Assembly (NCBI GenBank): GCA_031181105.1
Contig: JAPSLD010000002.1
Span: forward strand, 1 to 53,315
DNA length: 53,315 bases
Direction: 5' to 3'
Source: Isoptericola sp.
Lineage (GTDB): Bacteria; Actinomycetota; Actinomycetes; Actinomycetales; Cellulomonadaceae
Shown here: in pieces, positions 8,252 to 16,615 of the stretch
Layout of the letters: every line of letters begins with the position of its first letter
How positions within the stretch are numbered: the first letter of the stretch is position 1
Made by a program: the position numbers and the translations under genes
The notes under the pieces: model-generated
Seen by the model: the letters and a program-made list of their open reading frames with translations, nothing else
The model's database searches: none
Told to the model about the DNA's origin: nothing

Positions 8252-9625
8252 GTGTCCCACCGTCCCGCACGGCGCACGTCCCGCCGTCGGCCGCTCGCGC
8301 TCGCCTCCGCCCTCGCGGCGGTCGCGGCACTGACCGCCACGGCCTGCGCCGGCCCGAGCGTCGGCTCCTCCGCCACCGCGGACGACGAGCCGAGCGAGGC
8401 GATCGACTGGTCGCAGGTCGAGCCCGCCTCCGAGATCACATGGTGGAGCAACCACCCCGGCCAGTCGAAGGCCGTCGAGGAGGAGCTCATCGCCCGCTTC
8501 AACGAGGAGCACCCCGACATCACGGTCAACCTCGTGACCGCCGGCGCCAACTACGACGAGGTCGCCCAGCGCTTCCAGGCCGCGTCCCAGACGGACGAGC
8601 TCCCGGACCTCGTCATCGCCTCCGACGTCTGGTGGTTCCGGTACCACCTGAACGACCAGATCATGCCGCTCGACGACGTGTTCGAGCACCTCGAGGCCGA
8701 CGTCGACGACTTCCAGCCGGCGCTGTACGCGGACTACGAGTACGAGGGCCAGCACTGGGCCGCGCCGTACGCCCGCTCGACGCCGCTGTTCTACTACAAC
8801 AAGGACATGTGGGCGGCCGCCGGCCTGCCCGACCGCGGTCCCGAGACGTGGGCCGAGCTCGAGGAGTGGGGCGCCTCGCTCACCGAGCAGGTGCCCGACG
8901 GCGGCTCGACCTTCGGCCTCTCCACCGGCCCGTCCTGGGGCGCCTGGTGGTTCGAGAACATGATCTGGGGCCACGGCGGCCAGTACTCCGACGGCTTCGA
9001 CCTCACGCTCGACAGCGAGGAGGCGATCGCCGGCGGCCAGTTCCTGCACGACCTGTTCCACTCCTCGGGCGTCGCCACGCTCTCCGCCGACGACGCGATG
9101 GCCGACTTCTCGTCCGGCCTCATCGCCTCGACCATCGGGTCGACCGGCTCGCTCAAGGGCGCGCTCGACGCCGCCTCGTTCGAGGTCGGCACCGCGTACC
9201 TGCCCGACGGCCCCGCGGGCGGCGGCACGCCGACCGGCGGGACCGGGCTCGCCATCCCGTCCTCGAAGACGCCCGAGGAGCAGCTCGCCGCGGCGATGTT
9301 CCTCGAGTTCGTCACCAACACCGAGAGCACGGCGTACTTCTCGCAGAACACCGGCTACATGCCCGTGCGCACCTCGGCGGTCGAGAGCGACACGATGAAG
9401 GCGATCTACGCCGAGACGCCGCAGTTCCGCACGGCCGTCGACCAGCTCGCGGACAAGGCGCGCCCGCAGGACTACGTGCGCGTGTTCGTGCCGGGTGCCG
9501 ACGCCCTGCTCAACGACGCGATCGAGCAGATCGTGATCGAGGGCACGGACCCGAAGACCGCGTTCGAGTCGATCACGCCGCAGATCGAGACCGCCTACCA
9601 GGAGAACGTGGAGCCGTACCTGTGA
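8252..9625 (+). CDS. ABC importer solute-binding lipoprotein (family 1)
   Basis: A 457-residue extracellular solute-binding protein. The signal peptide has a basic start (MSHRPARRTSRRRP), a hydrophobic core and a lipobox-like TATAC in which Cys32 would be lipidated. An acidic linker follows, then the family core starting ITWWSNHPGQ with LPDLVIASDVWWF and a C-terminal lobe ending in Tyr-rich helices. GTG 8252 has AAGGAG five bases upstream. It would deliver substrate to the two upstream permeases. The binding-pocket residues SWGAWWFENMIWGHGGQYS resemble UgpB-like proteins for glycerol-3-phosphate derivatives, and the coupled phosphodiesterase supports that; direct evidence of the ligand is lacking. 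Confidence 0.88.
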   Translation: MSHRPARRTSRRRPLALASALAAVAALTATACAGPSVGSSATADDEPSEAIDWSQVEPASEITWWSNHPGQSKAVEEELIARFNEEHPDITVNLVTAGANYDEVAQRFQAASQTDELPDLVIASDVWWFRYHLNDQIMPLDDVFEHLEADVDDFQPALYADYEYEGQHWAAPYARSTPLFYYNKDMWAAAGLPDRGPETWAELEEWGASLTEQVPDGGSTFGLSTGPSWGAWWFENMIWGHGGQYSDGFDLTLDSEEAIAGGQFLHDLFHSSGVATLSADDAMADFSSGLIASTIGSTGSLKGALDAASFEVGTAYLPDGPAGGGTPTGGTGLAIPSSKTPEEQLAAAMFLEFVTNTESTAYFSQNTGYMPVRTSAVESDTMKAIYAETPQFRTAVDQLADKARPQDYVRVFVPGADALLNDAIEQIVIEGTDPKTAFESITPQIETAYQENVEPYL

Positions 9626-10401
9626 GTCTCGAGCGCGCGCACGCGCGGCCCCTCGTGGTCGCGCACCGCGGCAACAGCTCGGTGGCGCCGCAGAACACGC
9701 TCGCGGCGTTCGAGTCGGCGTGGCGGGCGGGGGCCGACAGCATCGAGATCGACGTCCAGCTCACCGCCGACGGGAAGGTGGTGGTGATCCACGACGACAC
9801 CGTGGACGCCACCACGTCCGGCACGGGGGCGCTCGCCGGGCTCGACCTCGTGGACGTCCGGGCGCTCGACGCGGGCTCGTGGTTCGCCGCCGCGTACGCC
9901 GGGCAGCGTGTCCCGACGTTCGGCCAGGTCGTCGAGCTGCTGCTGGCCCGGCCCGGCATGGCGCTGCTGCTCGAGGTCAAGGGATCGTGGACGGTCGACC
10001 AGGTGCGGCGGCTCACCGAGCCGCTGCGCGAGGCCGGCCTGACCGACCGCGTCGTCGCGCAGAGCTTTTGGCCGGAGACGGTCGCGGCCCTGCGGGACGC
10101 CGACCCCGGGCTGCGCCGGGGGCTGCTGGTCGCCTCGCTCGAGGACGACCTGCTCGCCCGGTGCGCCGAGCTCGAGGTCGTGACGTGCAACCCGCTCGGG
10201 ACCCTCCTCGCCGAGGACCCCGGCGTGGTCGGCCGGCTGCACGACGCCGGCGTGCAGGTCACCGTCTGGACGCTCAACGAACCCGGCCAGTGGGCCGAGG
10301 CTCTTCGTCTCGGCGTCGACGGGATCATCACCGACCGGCCCGACCGGCTCGTCGGCTGGCTGGACGGGGTGCGCGCACCGCTGGTGGCCGCCCCGGCCTG
10401 A
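9622..10401 (+). CDS. Glycerophosphodiester phosphodiesterase (UgpQ/GlpQ-like)
   Basis: A 259-residue TIM-barrel enzyme that splits glycerophosphodiesters into sn-glycerol-3-phosphate and an alcohol. Signature residues are HRGNSSVAPQNT (His15, Arg16), SIEIDVQ (Glu42, Asp44) and the second catalytic histidine His57 in VVVIHDDT. LLLEVKG and GIITDRPDRL close the barrel in the usual way. There is no signal peptide, so it acts in the cytoplasm, probably on what the upstream importer brings in. The GTG start overlaps the binding-protein stop (GTGA). The operon ends downstream with a tandem repeat and a strong hairpin. Confidence 0.92.
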   Translation: MSLERAHARPLVVAHRGNSSVAPQNTLAAFESAWRAGADSIEIDVQLTADGKVVVIHDDTVDATTSGTGALAGLDLVDVRALDAGSWFAAAYAGQRVPTFGQVVELLLARPGMALLLEVKGSWTVDQVRRLTEPLREAGLTDRVVAQSFWPETVAALRDADPGLRRGLLVASLEDDLLARCAELEVVTCNPLGTLLAEDPGVVGRLHDAGVQVTVWTLNEPGQWAEALRLGVDGIITDRPDRLVGWLDGVRAPLVAAPA

Positions 10402-10423
10402 CGCCGCCCGGGCGTCGTCCACC

Positions 10424-10479
10424 CTGCCCGACCCGCGCTGCCCGACCCGCCCTGCCCGACCCGCCCCGTCCGACCCCCT
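10424..10479. repeat. Tandem 14-bp repeat, three near-perfect copies
   Basis: CTGCCCGACCCGC[G/C] occurs at 10424-10437, 10438-10451 and 10452-10465. A decayed fourth unit at 10466-10479 runs into the left arm of the following hairpin. It is non-coding and lies just after the phosphodiesterase gene. Confidence 0.8.
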
Positions 10480-10514
10480 TCGAGAACGCGATCGAGCGTT
10501 CTCGGAGGGGGTCG
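10471..10514 (+). terminator. Strong rho-independent-like hairpin
   Basis: The left arm CGACCCCCTTCGAGAACGC (10471-10489) pairs with the right arm at 10496-10514 over 19 base pairs, with a single G-U pair and a six-base loop. No U-tract follows, as usual in high-GC actinobacteria. It probably ends the importer operon. Confidence 0.75.
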
Positions 10515-10560
10515 TCCCGTTCGCCGGGCGGCGACGCGGCGACGGGCGGTTCCGACAGGG

Positions 10561-10581
10561 GTTTGGAGGAAACCTCCAAGC
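10561..10581. other. Small hairpin
   Basis: GTTTGGAGG and CCTCCAAGC form a 9-bp stem, with one G-U pair, around an AAA loop. It lies between the importer terminator and the operator array. Its role is unknown; it could be part of the leader of the dehydrogenase operon or a second terminator. Confidence 0.4.
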
Positions 10582-10632
10582 CGCGACCGCGAGCGTTAGC
10601 CGCCGCACCGGCAGACCGCACCCACGGGGTGC

Positions 10633-10667
10633 AACCTACGCTTGCGTAGGCTACGAATGCGTAGGTT
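10633..10667. promoter_or_regulatory. Overlapping palindromic operators upstream of the 2-oxoacid dehydrogenase operon
   Basis: Four CTACG/CGTAG half-sites alternate in direction. The first palindrome CCTACGC-TT-GCGTAGG (10635-10650) is perfect. The second, CTACGAATGCGTAG (10651-10664), has one mismatched pair. The outer arms AACCTACGC (10633-10641) and GCGTAGGTT (10659-10667) also match. Palindrome centres are 15 bases apart. This looks like a site for two dimers of a TetR-type repressor; none is encoded nearby. Confidence 0.65.
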
Positions 10668-10749
10668 CGGCCCGCTCGAGACGACGGGCGACCGGACCGC
10701 CGCCACGACGCAGCCCTGCCCCGCCGGGGCCGTCAGCGAAGGAGACCGC

Positions 10750-11910
10750 GTGAAGATCGACGCCACCGGCGGGTCCGACGTCGCACCCGCAGACGTCACC
10801 CCGCTCGTCCAGCTCGTCGCGCCCGACGGCAGCCGCGTCGCCGGGCCGGACGACGCCGCCCTCCGCGAGCGCGTCGCGCACCTGACCACCGACGACCTGC
10901 GCGCGATGTACCGCGACATGGTCCTCACGCGGCGGTTCGACGACGAGGCGACGTCCCTGCAGCGTCAGGGCGAGCTCGCGCTGTACGCGCAGAGCCGCGG
11001 GCAGGAGGCCGCGCAGGTCGGCTCGGCCCGCGCTCTCGCCGCGCAGGACTACGTCTTTCCCAGCTACCGCGAGCACGGCGTGCTGCACGTGCGCGGCGTG
11101 GACCCCGTCGACCGGCTGCGGCTGTACCGCGGCGAGGACCACGGCGGGTGGGACCCGAACGAGCACAACGTGCACCTGTACACGCTCGTCATCGGGTCGC
11201 ACGCGCTGCACGCCACGGGCTACGCCATGGGGATCCAGCGCGACGGGCTCGTCGGCACCGGCGACGCGACGCGCGACGCCGCCGTCGTGACGTACTTCGG
11301 TGACGGCGCCACGAGCCAGGGCGACGTCAACGAGGCGCTCGTGTTCGCCGCGGTGAACAACGCGCCGGTGGTGTTCTTCTGCCAGAACAACCAGTGGGCG
11401 ATCTCCGAGCCGACGACGAAGCAGTCGCGCGTGCCGATCTACCGGCGCGGTGAGGGCTTCGGCATCCCCAGCGTGCGCGTCGACGGCAACGACGTGCTCG
11501 CGTGCTACGCCGTCACCGCCGAGGCGCTCGAGCGCGCGCACAGCGGCGGCGGCCCGACGTTCGTCGAGGCGTACACCTACCGCATGGGCGCCCACACGAC
11601 GTCGGACGACCCCTCGCGCTACCGGGACCTCGCCGAGGAGGAGCAGTGGCGCCGGCGCGACCCCGTCGAGCGGCTCGAGGCGCTCCTGCGGGCCGAGGGC
11701 GGCTGGGACGAGACCTGGGCCGCGGAGCTGCAGGCCGAGGCGGAGGCCTACGGCGAGCGGCTGCGCGACGGCGTGCGGGCGCTCGGCGCCCCCGACGTCG
11801 AGACGATGTTCGAGAACGTCTACGCGACCGACCACGCCCAGGTGACGGCCGAGCGGGCCTGGTTCCGCGAGTACGAGTCCGCGACGGCCGGCGAGGAGGT
11901 CGCCCGGTGA
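10750..11910 (+). CDS. pdhA: 2-oxoacid dehydrogenase E1 component, alpha subunit
   Basis: A 386-residue thiamine-diphosphate enzyme subunit. GDGATSQGDVNEA (from Gly184) through QNNQWAIS is the TPP/Mg-binding motif, and YRMGAHTTSDDPSRY is the phosphorylation-loop region of E1alpha. GTG 10750 is preferred because AAGGAG lies five bases upstream; the open frame further upstream reads through the operator. With the beta subunit it decarboxylates a 2-oxoacid and acylates the E2 lipoyl arm. The GWDPNEHNVHLYT stretch is typical of sequences annotated PdhA, but actinobacteria normally use AceE for pyruvate, so branched-chain oxoacids are equally possible substrates. No E3 gene is present in the operon. 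Confidence 0.9.
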   Translation: MKIDATGGSDVAPADVTPLVQLVAPDGSRVAGPDDAALRERVAHLTTDDLRAMYRDMVLTRRFDDEATSLQRQGELALYAQSRGQEAAQVGSARALAAQDYVFPSYREHGVLHVRGVDPVDRLRLYRGEDHGGWDPNEHNVHLYTLVIGSHALHATGYAMGIQRDGLVGTGDATRDAAVVTYFGDGATSQGDVNEALVFAAVNNAPVVFFCQNNQWAISEPTTKQSRVPIYRRGEGFGIPSVRVDGNDVLACYAVTAEALERAHSGGGPTFVEAYTYRMGAHTTSDDPSRYRDLAEEEQWRRRDPVERLEALLRAEGGWDETWAAELQAEAEAYGERLRDGVRALGAPDVETMFENVYATDHAQVTAERAWFREYESATAGEEVAR

Positions 11911-12917
11911 GCACCCCGACGACCACCCAGACGCTCACGTTCGCGCGCGCCATCACGGAGGGCCTGCGCGCCGCGCTCGAGCAGGACGGCACAGCCATGC
12001 TCATGGGGGAGGACATCGGCCGCCTCGGCGGCGTCTTCCGCGTGACCGACGGGCTGCAGAAGGACTTCGGCGAGGCGCGCGTCGTCGACACGCCGCTCGC
12101 CGAGTCCGGGATCGTGGGCACCGCCATCGGCCTCGCGCTGCGTGGCTACCGGCCCGTGTGCGAGATCCAGTTCGACGGGTTCGTGTTCCCCGCCTACGAC
12201 CAGATCACCACGCAGCTGTCCAAGATGCGCTACCGCTCGCGCGGGCGCCTCGAGGTCCCGGTGGTCATCCGCATCCCGTACGGCGGCGGGATCGGCGCCG
12301 TCGAGCACCACTCCGAGTCGCCCGAGGCGTTGTTCGCCCACACGGCCGGGCTGCGCGTGGTCTCGCCGGCCACGCCGCAGGACGCCTACGACATGATCCG
12401 CGCGGCCGTCGCGTCGCCCGACCCGGTGCTGTTCTTCGAGCCCAAGGGCCGGTACTGGTCCAAGGGCGAGGTCACGCTCGGCGGCCCCGTGCCCGACGCC
12501 GGCACCCCGGGCGTGCTCGACACGGCGCGGGTCGCCCGGGCCGGTGACGACGTCACGCTCGTCGCCTACGGGCCGACGGTCGCGACGGCGCTCAAGGCCG
12601 CCGACGCGCTCGCCGCCGAGGGCACGAGCGCCGAGGTCGTCGACCTGCGCGCGATCTCGCCCCTCGACGTGCCGGCCGTCGCCGCGTCGGTGCGCCGGAC
12701 CGGGCGCTGCGTCGTCGTGCACGAGGCACCGTCGTTCCTGGGCGTGGGCGCGGAGATCGCGGCCCGCGTGAGCGAGGAGTGCTTCTACTCCCTCGAGGCG
12801 CCGGTGCAGCGCGTGGCCGGCTTCCACGCGCCCTACCCCGTGGCCAAGCTCGAGCACGAGTACCTGCCGAGCGTGGACCGCGTCGTGGACGCCGTCGACC
12901 GGGCCCTCTCATTCTGA
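11907..12917 (+). CDS. pdhB: 2-oxoacid dehydrogenase E1 component, beta subunit
   Basis: A 336-residue partner of E1alpha. [35 protein letters not shown] (with the TPP-activating Glu) and [15 protein letters not shown] follow in the family order. The C-terminal domain carries DLRAISPLD and [13 protein letters not shown]. The GTG start overlaps the E1alpha stop (GTGA), consistent with equal synthesis of an alpha2beta2 enzyme. [17 protein letters not shown] is the loop that in this family contacts the inner lipoyl domain. The E2 gene follows after 22 bases with its own strong ribosome-binding site. Confidence 0.92.
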   Translation: MSTPTTTQTLTFARAITEGLRAALEQDGTAMLMGEDIGRLGGVFRVTDGLQKDFGEARVVDTPLAESGIVGTAIGLALRGYRPVCEIQFDGFVFPAYDQITTQLSKMRYRSRGRLEVPVVIRIPYGGGIGAVEHHSESPEALFAHTAGLRVVSPATPQDAYDMIRAAVASPDPVLFFEPKGRYWSKGEVTLGGPVPDAGTPGVLDTARVARAGDDVTLVAYGPTVATALKAADALAAEGTSAEVVDLRAISPLDVPAVAASVRRTGRCVVVHEAPSFLGVGAEIAARVSEECFYSLEAPVQRVAGFHAPYPVAKLEHEYLPSVDRVVDAVDRALSF

Positions 12918-12939
12918 CCAGGCCTTCCTGAGGAGGACG

Positions 12940-14400
12940 ATGAGCACGCAGCGCTTCCCCCTGCCCGACGTCGGCGAGGGGCTCACCGAGGCCGAGATCG
13001 TCGAGTGGCGCGTCGCCGTGGGCGACACCGTGGCGGTCAACCAGGTCGTCGTCGAGATCGAGACGGCCAAGTCGCTCGTCGAGCTCCCGTCGCCGTGGGC
13101 GGGCACCGTCACCGCCCTGCTGGCCGAGGAGGGCACGACCGTCGAGGTCGGCACGCCCATCATCGAGGTCTCCACCGGCGCTCCCGCCGAGCCGTCCGGT
13201 CCGGCGGAGGAGAGCGAGGGCTCCGGGTCCGTGCTCGTGGGCTACGGGACGGGCGACGGCGGCACCGGCCGCCGGCGCCGTCGTCGAGGGGCGGCGCCCG
13301 CGCCGACCCCCGCGGCCACGCCGGCGCCGACGCCCGCCCCAGCCCCAGCCCCCGCCCCCGCCCCCGCCCCGGCCCCCGAGCCGGCCCCCGCACCGGTCGT
13401 GGCAGCGGCGGCCGAGCCCGTCGGCCCGGCGATCGAGAAGGCCATGGCGAGCGTGCCTGTGGTGGACGACGCCGCGCCGTCGGGCACCGGACGCGCCCGC
13501 GTCCTGGCCAAGCCGCCCGTGCGCAAGCTCGCCCGGGACCTGGGCGTCGACCTGGGCACGGTGCACCCGACCGGGCCGGGCGGCATCGTGACGCGCGAGG
13601 ACGTCGTCGCGCGCGCCGAGGCGGCCAAGGCCCGGACGCTCGCCACGTACCCGGACGACGACCAGCCGTGGCTCTCGTCGGGCGCGGTGAGCCAGGACGG
13701 CCGCCAGACGCGCGTGCCGGTGCGGTCGGTGCGCAAGCGCACGGCCGAGGCGATGGTCGCCAGCGCGTTCACCGCGCCGCACGTGACCGTCTTCCACACG
13801 GTCGACGTCACGAAGACGATGCGGCTCGTCGAGCGGCTCAAGACCGACCGCGACTTCGCCGACGTGCGCGTCACGCCGCTGCTGATCGCGGCCAAGGCGG
13901 CGCTGCTCGCGGTGCGCCGCCACCCGGAGATCAACGCGAGCTGGGACGACGAGGCGCGCGAGATCGTCTACAAGCACTACGTCAACCTCGGGATCGCCGC
14001 GGCGACGCCGCGCGGGCTGGTGGTGCCGAACATCAAGGACGCGCACGCGCTCGACCTGCTCGGCCTCGCGACGGCGATCCAGGACCTGACCGCGACCGCG
14101 CGCGCCGGCCGCACGTCGCCCGCCGACATGTCCGACGGCACGTTCACCATCACCAACGTGGGCGTGTTCGGCATCGACACCGGGACGCCGATCCTCAACC
14201 CCGGTGAGTCCGGCATCCTCGCGTTCGGCGCGATCCGGCAGCAGCCGTGGGTGCACAAGGGCAAGGTCAAGCCGCGCTGGGTCACCCAGCTCGCGCTGAG
14301 CTTCGACCACCGGCTCGTCGACGGCGCGCTCGGTGCGCGGTTCCTGTCCGACGTCGCGCGCGTGCTCGAGGACCCCGCGCACGGCCTGGTCTGGGGCTGA
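12940..14400 (+). CDS. 2-oxoacid dehydrogenase E2 (dihydrolipoamide acyltransferase)
   Basis: A 486-residue acyltransferase with one lipoyl domain (residues 1-80; lipoyl-lysine Lys44 in [11 protein letters not shown]). A long, mobile Ala/Pro linker follows at about 115-155, then the E1/E3-binding domain ([18 protein letters not shown] and [11 protein letters not shown], about 187-225) and the catalytic domain ending [12 protein letters not shown] with His457 and Asp461. AGGAGGA precedes the ATG. It transfers the acyl group to CoA and scaffolds the complex. E3 must come from another locus. The linker is encoded by a cytosine-rich near-repeat that could vary in length between strains. Confidence 0.93.
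   Translation: MSTQRFPLPDVGEGLTEAEIVEWRVAVGDTVAVNQVVVEIETAKSLVELPSPWAGTVTALLAEEGTTVEVGTPIIEVSTGAPAEPSGPAEESEGSGSVLVGYGTGDGGTGRRRRRRGAAPAPTPAATPAPTPAPAPAPAPAPAPAPEPAPAPVVAAAAEPVGPAIEKAMASVPVVDDAAPSGTGRARVLAKPPVRKLARDLGVDLGTVHPTGPGGIVTREDVVARAEAAKARTLATYPDDDQPWLSSGAVSQDGRQTRVPVRSVRKRTAEAMVASAFTAPHVTVFHTVDVTKTMRLVERLKTDRDFADVRVTPLLIAAKAALLAVRRHPEINASWDDEAREIVYKHYVNLGIAAATPRGLVVPNIKDAHALDLLGLATAIQDLTATARAGRTSPADMSDGTFTITNVGVFGIDTGTPILNPGESGILAFGAIRQQPWVHKGKVKPRWVTQLALSFDHRLVDGALGARFLSDVARVLEDPAHGLVWG
13330..13395 (+). repeat. Pro-Ala-coding low-complexity repeat in the E2 linker
   Basis: Successive GCCCC(A/C/G) units encode alternating Ala-Pro. Such linkers are stiff yet mobile and let the lipoyl domain swing between active sites. 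The repeat is prone to slippage in multiples of six bases, which would keep frame. Confidence 0.7.
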
Positions 14401-14512
14401 GCCCGGCCCGCCCCGCGCGCTCGGCCCGGCCCGGGCCGGCAGCGCGGCGCGGGGGACGGGTGTCACACGCCTGCGGTCGGGTGCGCGCCGCGCACCCGCC
14501 TAGGCTGGACGG

Positions 14513-16573
14513 GTGACCTCCACCGCCTCCGTCGCGCGGCCGTCCGACGGCGCCCCGCGCCTGCCCGGCCGGCCCTGGTGGCTGATCGCCGCGGGACCGG
14601 TCGCCGTCGGCGTCGCGATCCTCGCCGTGCTCGGCGCGGGCGCGTGGTCCGGCGCGTTCGACGCGCTCTCGACGTTCGCCGACCCGGGGGCGGTCGTGCG
14701 CCACGGGCTGCCCGTGGCGACCGTGCTCGTCGAGCTCGCGACGTCCGTCACCCTCGGCTGCCTGGTCGCGGCCGCGTGCCTCGTCGCGCCCGGGCGGCTG
14801 CAGTCCCGGGTGCTCGCCGCCGCCGGCGTCGCGTCGGTCGTGTGGGCGCTCGCCGCCGTCGCGCAGCTCGTGCTGCGCTACTCGTACGTCTCCGCGATCT
14901 CGCCGTCGGCGGCCGACTTCGGGACGGGCCTGGGCGCGTTCGTCACGGGCATCCCGCTCGGCCAGGTCGGCCTGACGACCGTCGCGCTCGCCGCGACGAC
15001 GTCCGCCCTCGCGCTCGCGGTGCGCGGCGCCGTCGGCGCGCTGTGGGTGGCCGCGCTGCCCGCCGCCGCCCTCGCGGTGCAGTCCACGACCGGGCACGCG
15101 GCCGGTGCGGCGAACCACGAGCTCGCCGTCGGCGCGATGTTCCTGCACCTCGGCGGCGCGGCCCTGTGGGTCGGCGGGCTCGGCGCGCTCGCCGTCCTGG
15201 TGGTCGGCCGGTCCCGCCGGACCGGGGGTGCCGACGACGGTGACCGCGCCGCCGCCGACGCCGTGACCCGGTTCTCGGCCGTCGCGGGCTGGTGCTTCGC
15301 GGCCGTCGCGGTGTCCGGCGTCGTCAACGCCTGGATCCGCGTGGACGGGCTCGAGGACCTCACCACCGCCTACGGGACCCTGGTGCTGGTCAAGGCCGTG
15401 CTGCTGGCGGTGCTCGGCGTGCTCGGCTGGGCGCACCGGCAGTGGGTCGTCGGCCGCCTCGCCGGGGCGCCGGAGCGCCTGCGCGTGCTGTTCTGGCAGC
15501 TGCTCGCCGTCGAGCTGTCGGTGATCGGCGCCGTCTCGGGGGTGGCGGTCGCCCTCGGGTCGACGGCCCCGCCCGTGCCCGACGACGTCCCCGTGGACAC
15601 CTCGCCCGCCTTCCGGCTCACGGGCTCGCCCCTGCCGCCCGAGCCGACGCTCGCCCGCTGGTTCACCGAGTGGAGCCTCGACCCGCTCGTCGCGTTCGCG
15701 TGCGTCGCGGGCCTCGTGGTCTACCTGCGGTGGGCCGTGCGCCTGGCGCGCCGCGGCGACCGCTGGCCGGTGGGCCGCACGATCTCGTGGTCCGCGGGCA
15801 TGGTGCTCATGTTCTGGGTCACGAGCGGCGGCCCCGCGGTGTACGGCCACGTGCTGTTCAGCGGCCACATGGTCCAGCACATGATCATGGCGATGCTCGT
15901 GCCCCTGCTCCTGGTGCTCGCCGCGCCGGTCACGCTGCTGCTGCGCGCCGTGCCGGCGCGCAAGGACGGCTCGCGCGGACCGCGCGAGTGGGTGCTCACC
16001 CTCGTGCACTCGCGCTGGGGCCAGCTCCTCGCCCGCCCGCTCGTGGCCGCCGTGCTGTTCGCGGGCGGGATGGTGGCGTTCTACTACACCCCCGCGTTCG
16101 AGCTCGCACTGACCAACCACGCGGGCCACGTGTGGATGGTCGTGCACTTCACGCTCGTGGGGTACCTCTTCGCCAACGCGCTGGTGGGCATCGACCCGGG
16201 CCCGTCGCGGCCCGGCTACCCGCAGCGGCTGCTGCTGCTGTTCGCGACGATGGCGTTCCACGCGTTCTTCGGCGTCGTGCTCACCACCGGCACGTCGCTC
16301 CTGGCCGCGGACTGGTACGGCAACATGGGCCGCCCCTGGGGCCCGAGCGCGATCGAGGACCAGCAGCGCGGCGGCGGGGTGGCGTGGGGCATCGGCGAGC
16401 TGCCGACCCTGGCGCTCGCGATCGCCGTCGCGGTCCTGTGGACCCGGTCCGACGAGCGCGAGGCGCGCCGCCGCGACCGCAAGGCCGAGCGCGACGGCGA
16501 CGCCGACCTGGAGGAGTACAACGCGATGCTCGCGCAGATGGCCGAGCGCGACGGGCGCGCGGGACGGGGCTAG
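14513..16573 (+). CDS. CopD / CtaG fusion membrane protein (copper handling and cytochrome oxidase assembly)
   Basis: A 686-residue polytopic protein. The N-terminal half (about 20-350) has eight predicted helices with the CopD copper-resistance features HAAGAANHELAVGAMFLHL and GWAHRQWVVGRL. The C-terminal half (about 370-640) is a caa3-type CtaG domain with FSGHMVQHMIMAMLVP, NHAGHVWMVVHF and AFHAFFGVVL, histidines and methionines likely to bind copper. A charged tail ends the protein. The fusion is known in actinobacteria and links copper uptake or export to insertion of Cu into cytochrome c oxidase. GTG 14513 follows a TAGGCT hexamer by six bases, so the transcript is probably leaderless. 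No oxidase genes adjoin. Confidence 0.9.
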   Translation: MTSTASVARPSDGAPRLPGRPWWLIAAGPVAVGVAILAVLGAGAWSGAFDALSTFADPGAVVRHGLPVATVLVELATSVTLGCLVAAACLVAPGRLQSRVLAAAGVASVVWALAAVAQLVLRYSYVSAISPSAADFGTGLGAFVTGIPLGQVGLTTVALAATTSALALAVRGAVGALWVAALPAAALAVQSTTGHAAGAANHELAVGAMFLHLGGAALWVGGLGALAVLVVGRSRRTGGADDGDRAAADAVTRFSAVAGWCFAAVAVSGVVNAWIRVDGLEDLTTAYGTLVLVKAVLLAVLGVLGWAHRQWVVGRLAGAPERLRVLFWQLLAVELSVIGAVSGVAVALGSTAPPVPDDVPVDTSPAFRLTGSPLPPEPTLARWFTEWSLDPLVAFACVAGLVVYLRWAVRLARRGDRWPVGRTISWSAGMVLMFWVTSGGPAVYGHVLFSGHMVQHMIMAMLVPLLLVLAAPVTLLLRAVPARKDGSRGPREWVLTLVHSRWGQLLARPLVAAVLFAGGMVAFYYTPAFELALTNHAGHVWMVVHFTLVGYLFANALVGIDPGPSRPGYPQRLLLLFATMAFHAFFGVVLTTGTSLLAADWYGNMGRPWGPSAIEDQQRGGGVAWGIGELPTLALAIAVAVLWTRSDEREARRRDRKAERDGDADLEEYNAMLAQMAERDGRAGRG

Positions 16574-16615
16574 GGCACCGGGCGCGGCGCGCGACGCCGG
16601 CTCGCGGGCCGACCG

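Noticed and set aside
10424-10479. CRISPR array
   Set aside because: The 14-bp units are directly adjacent with no spacers.
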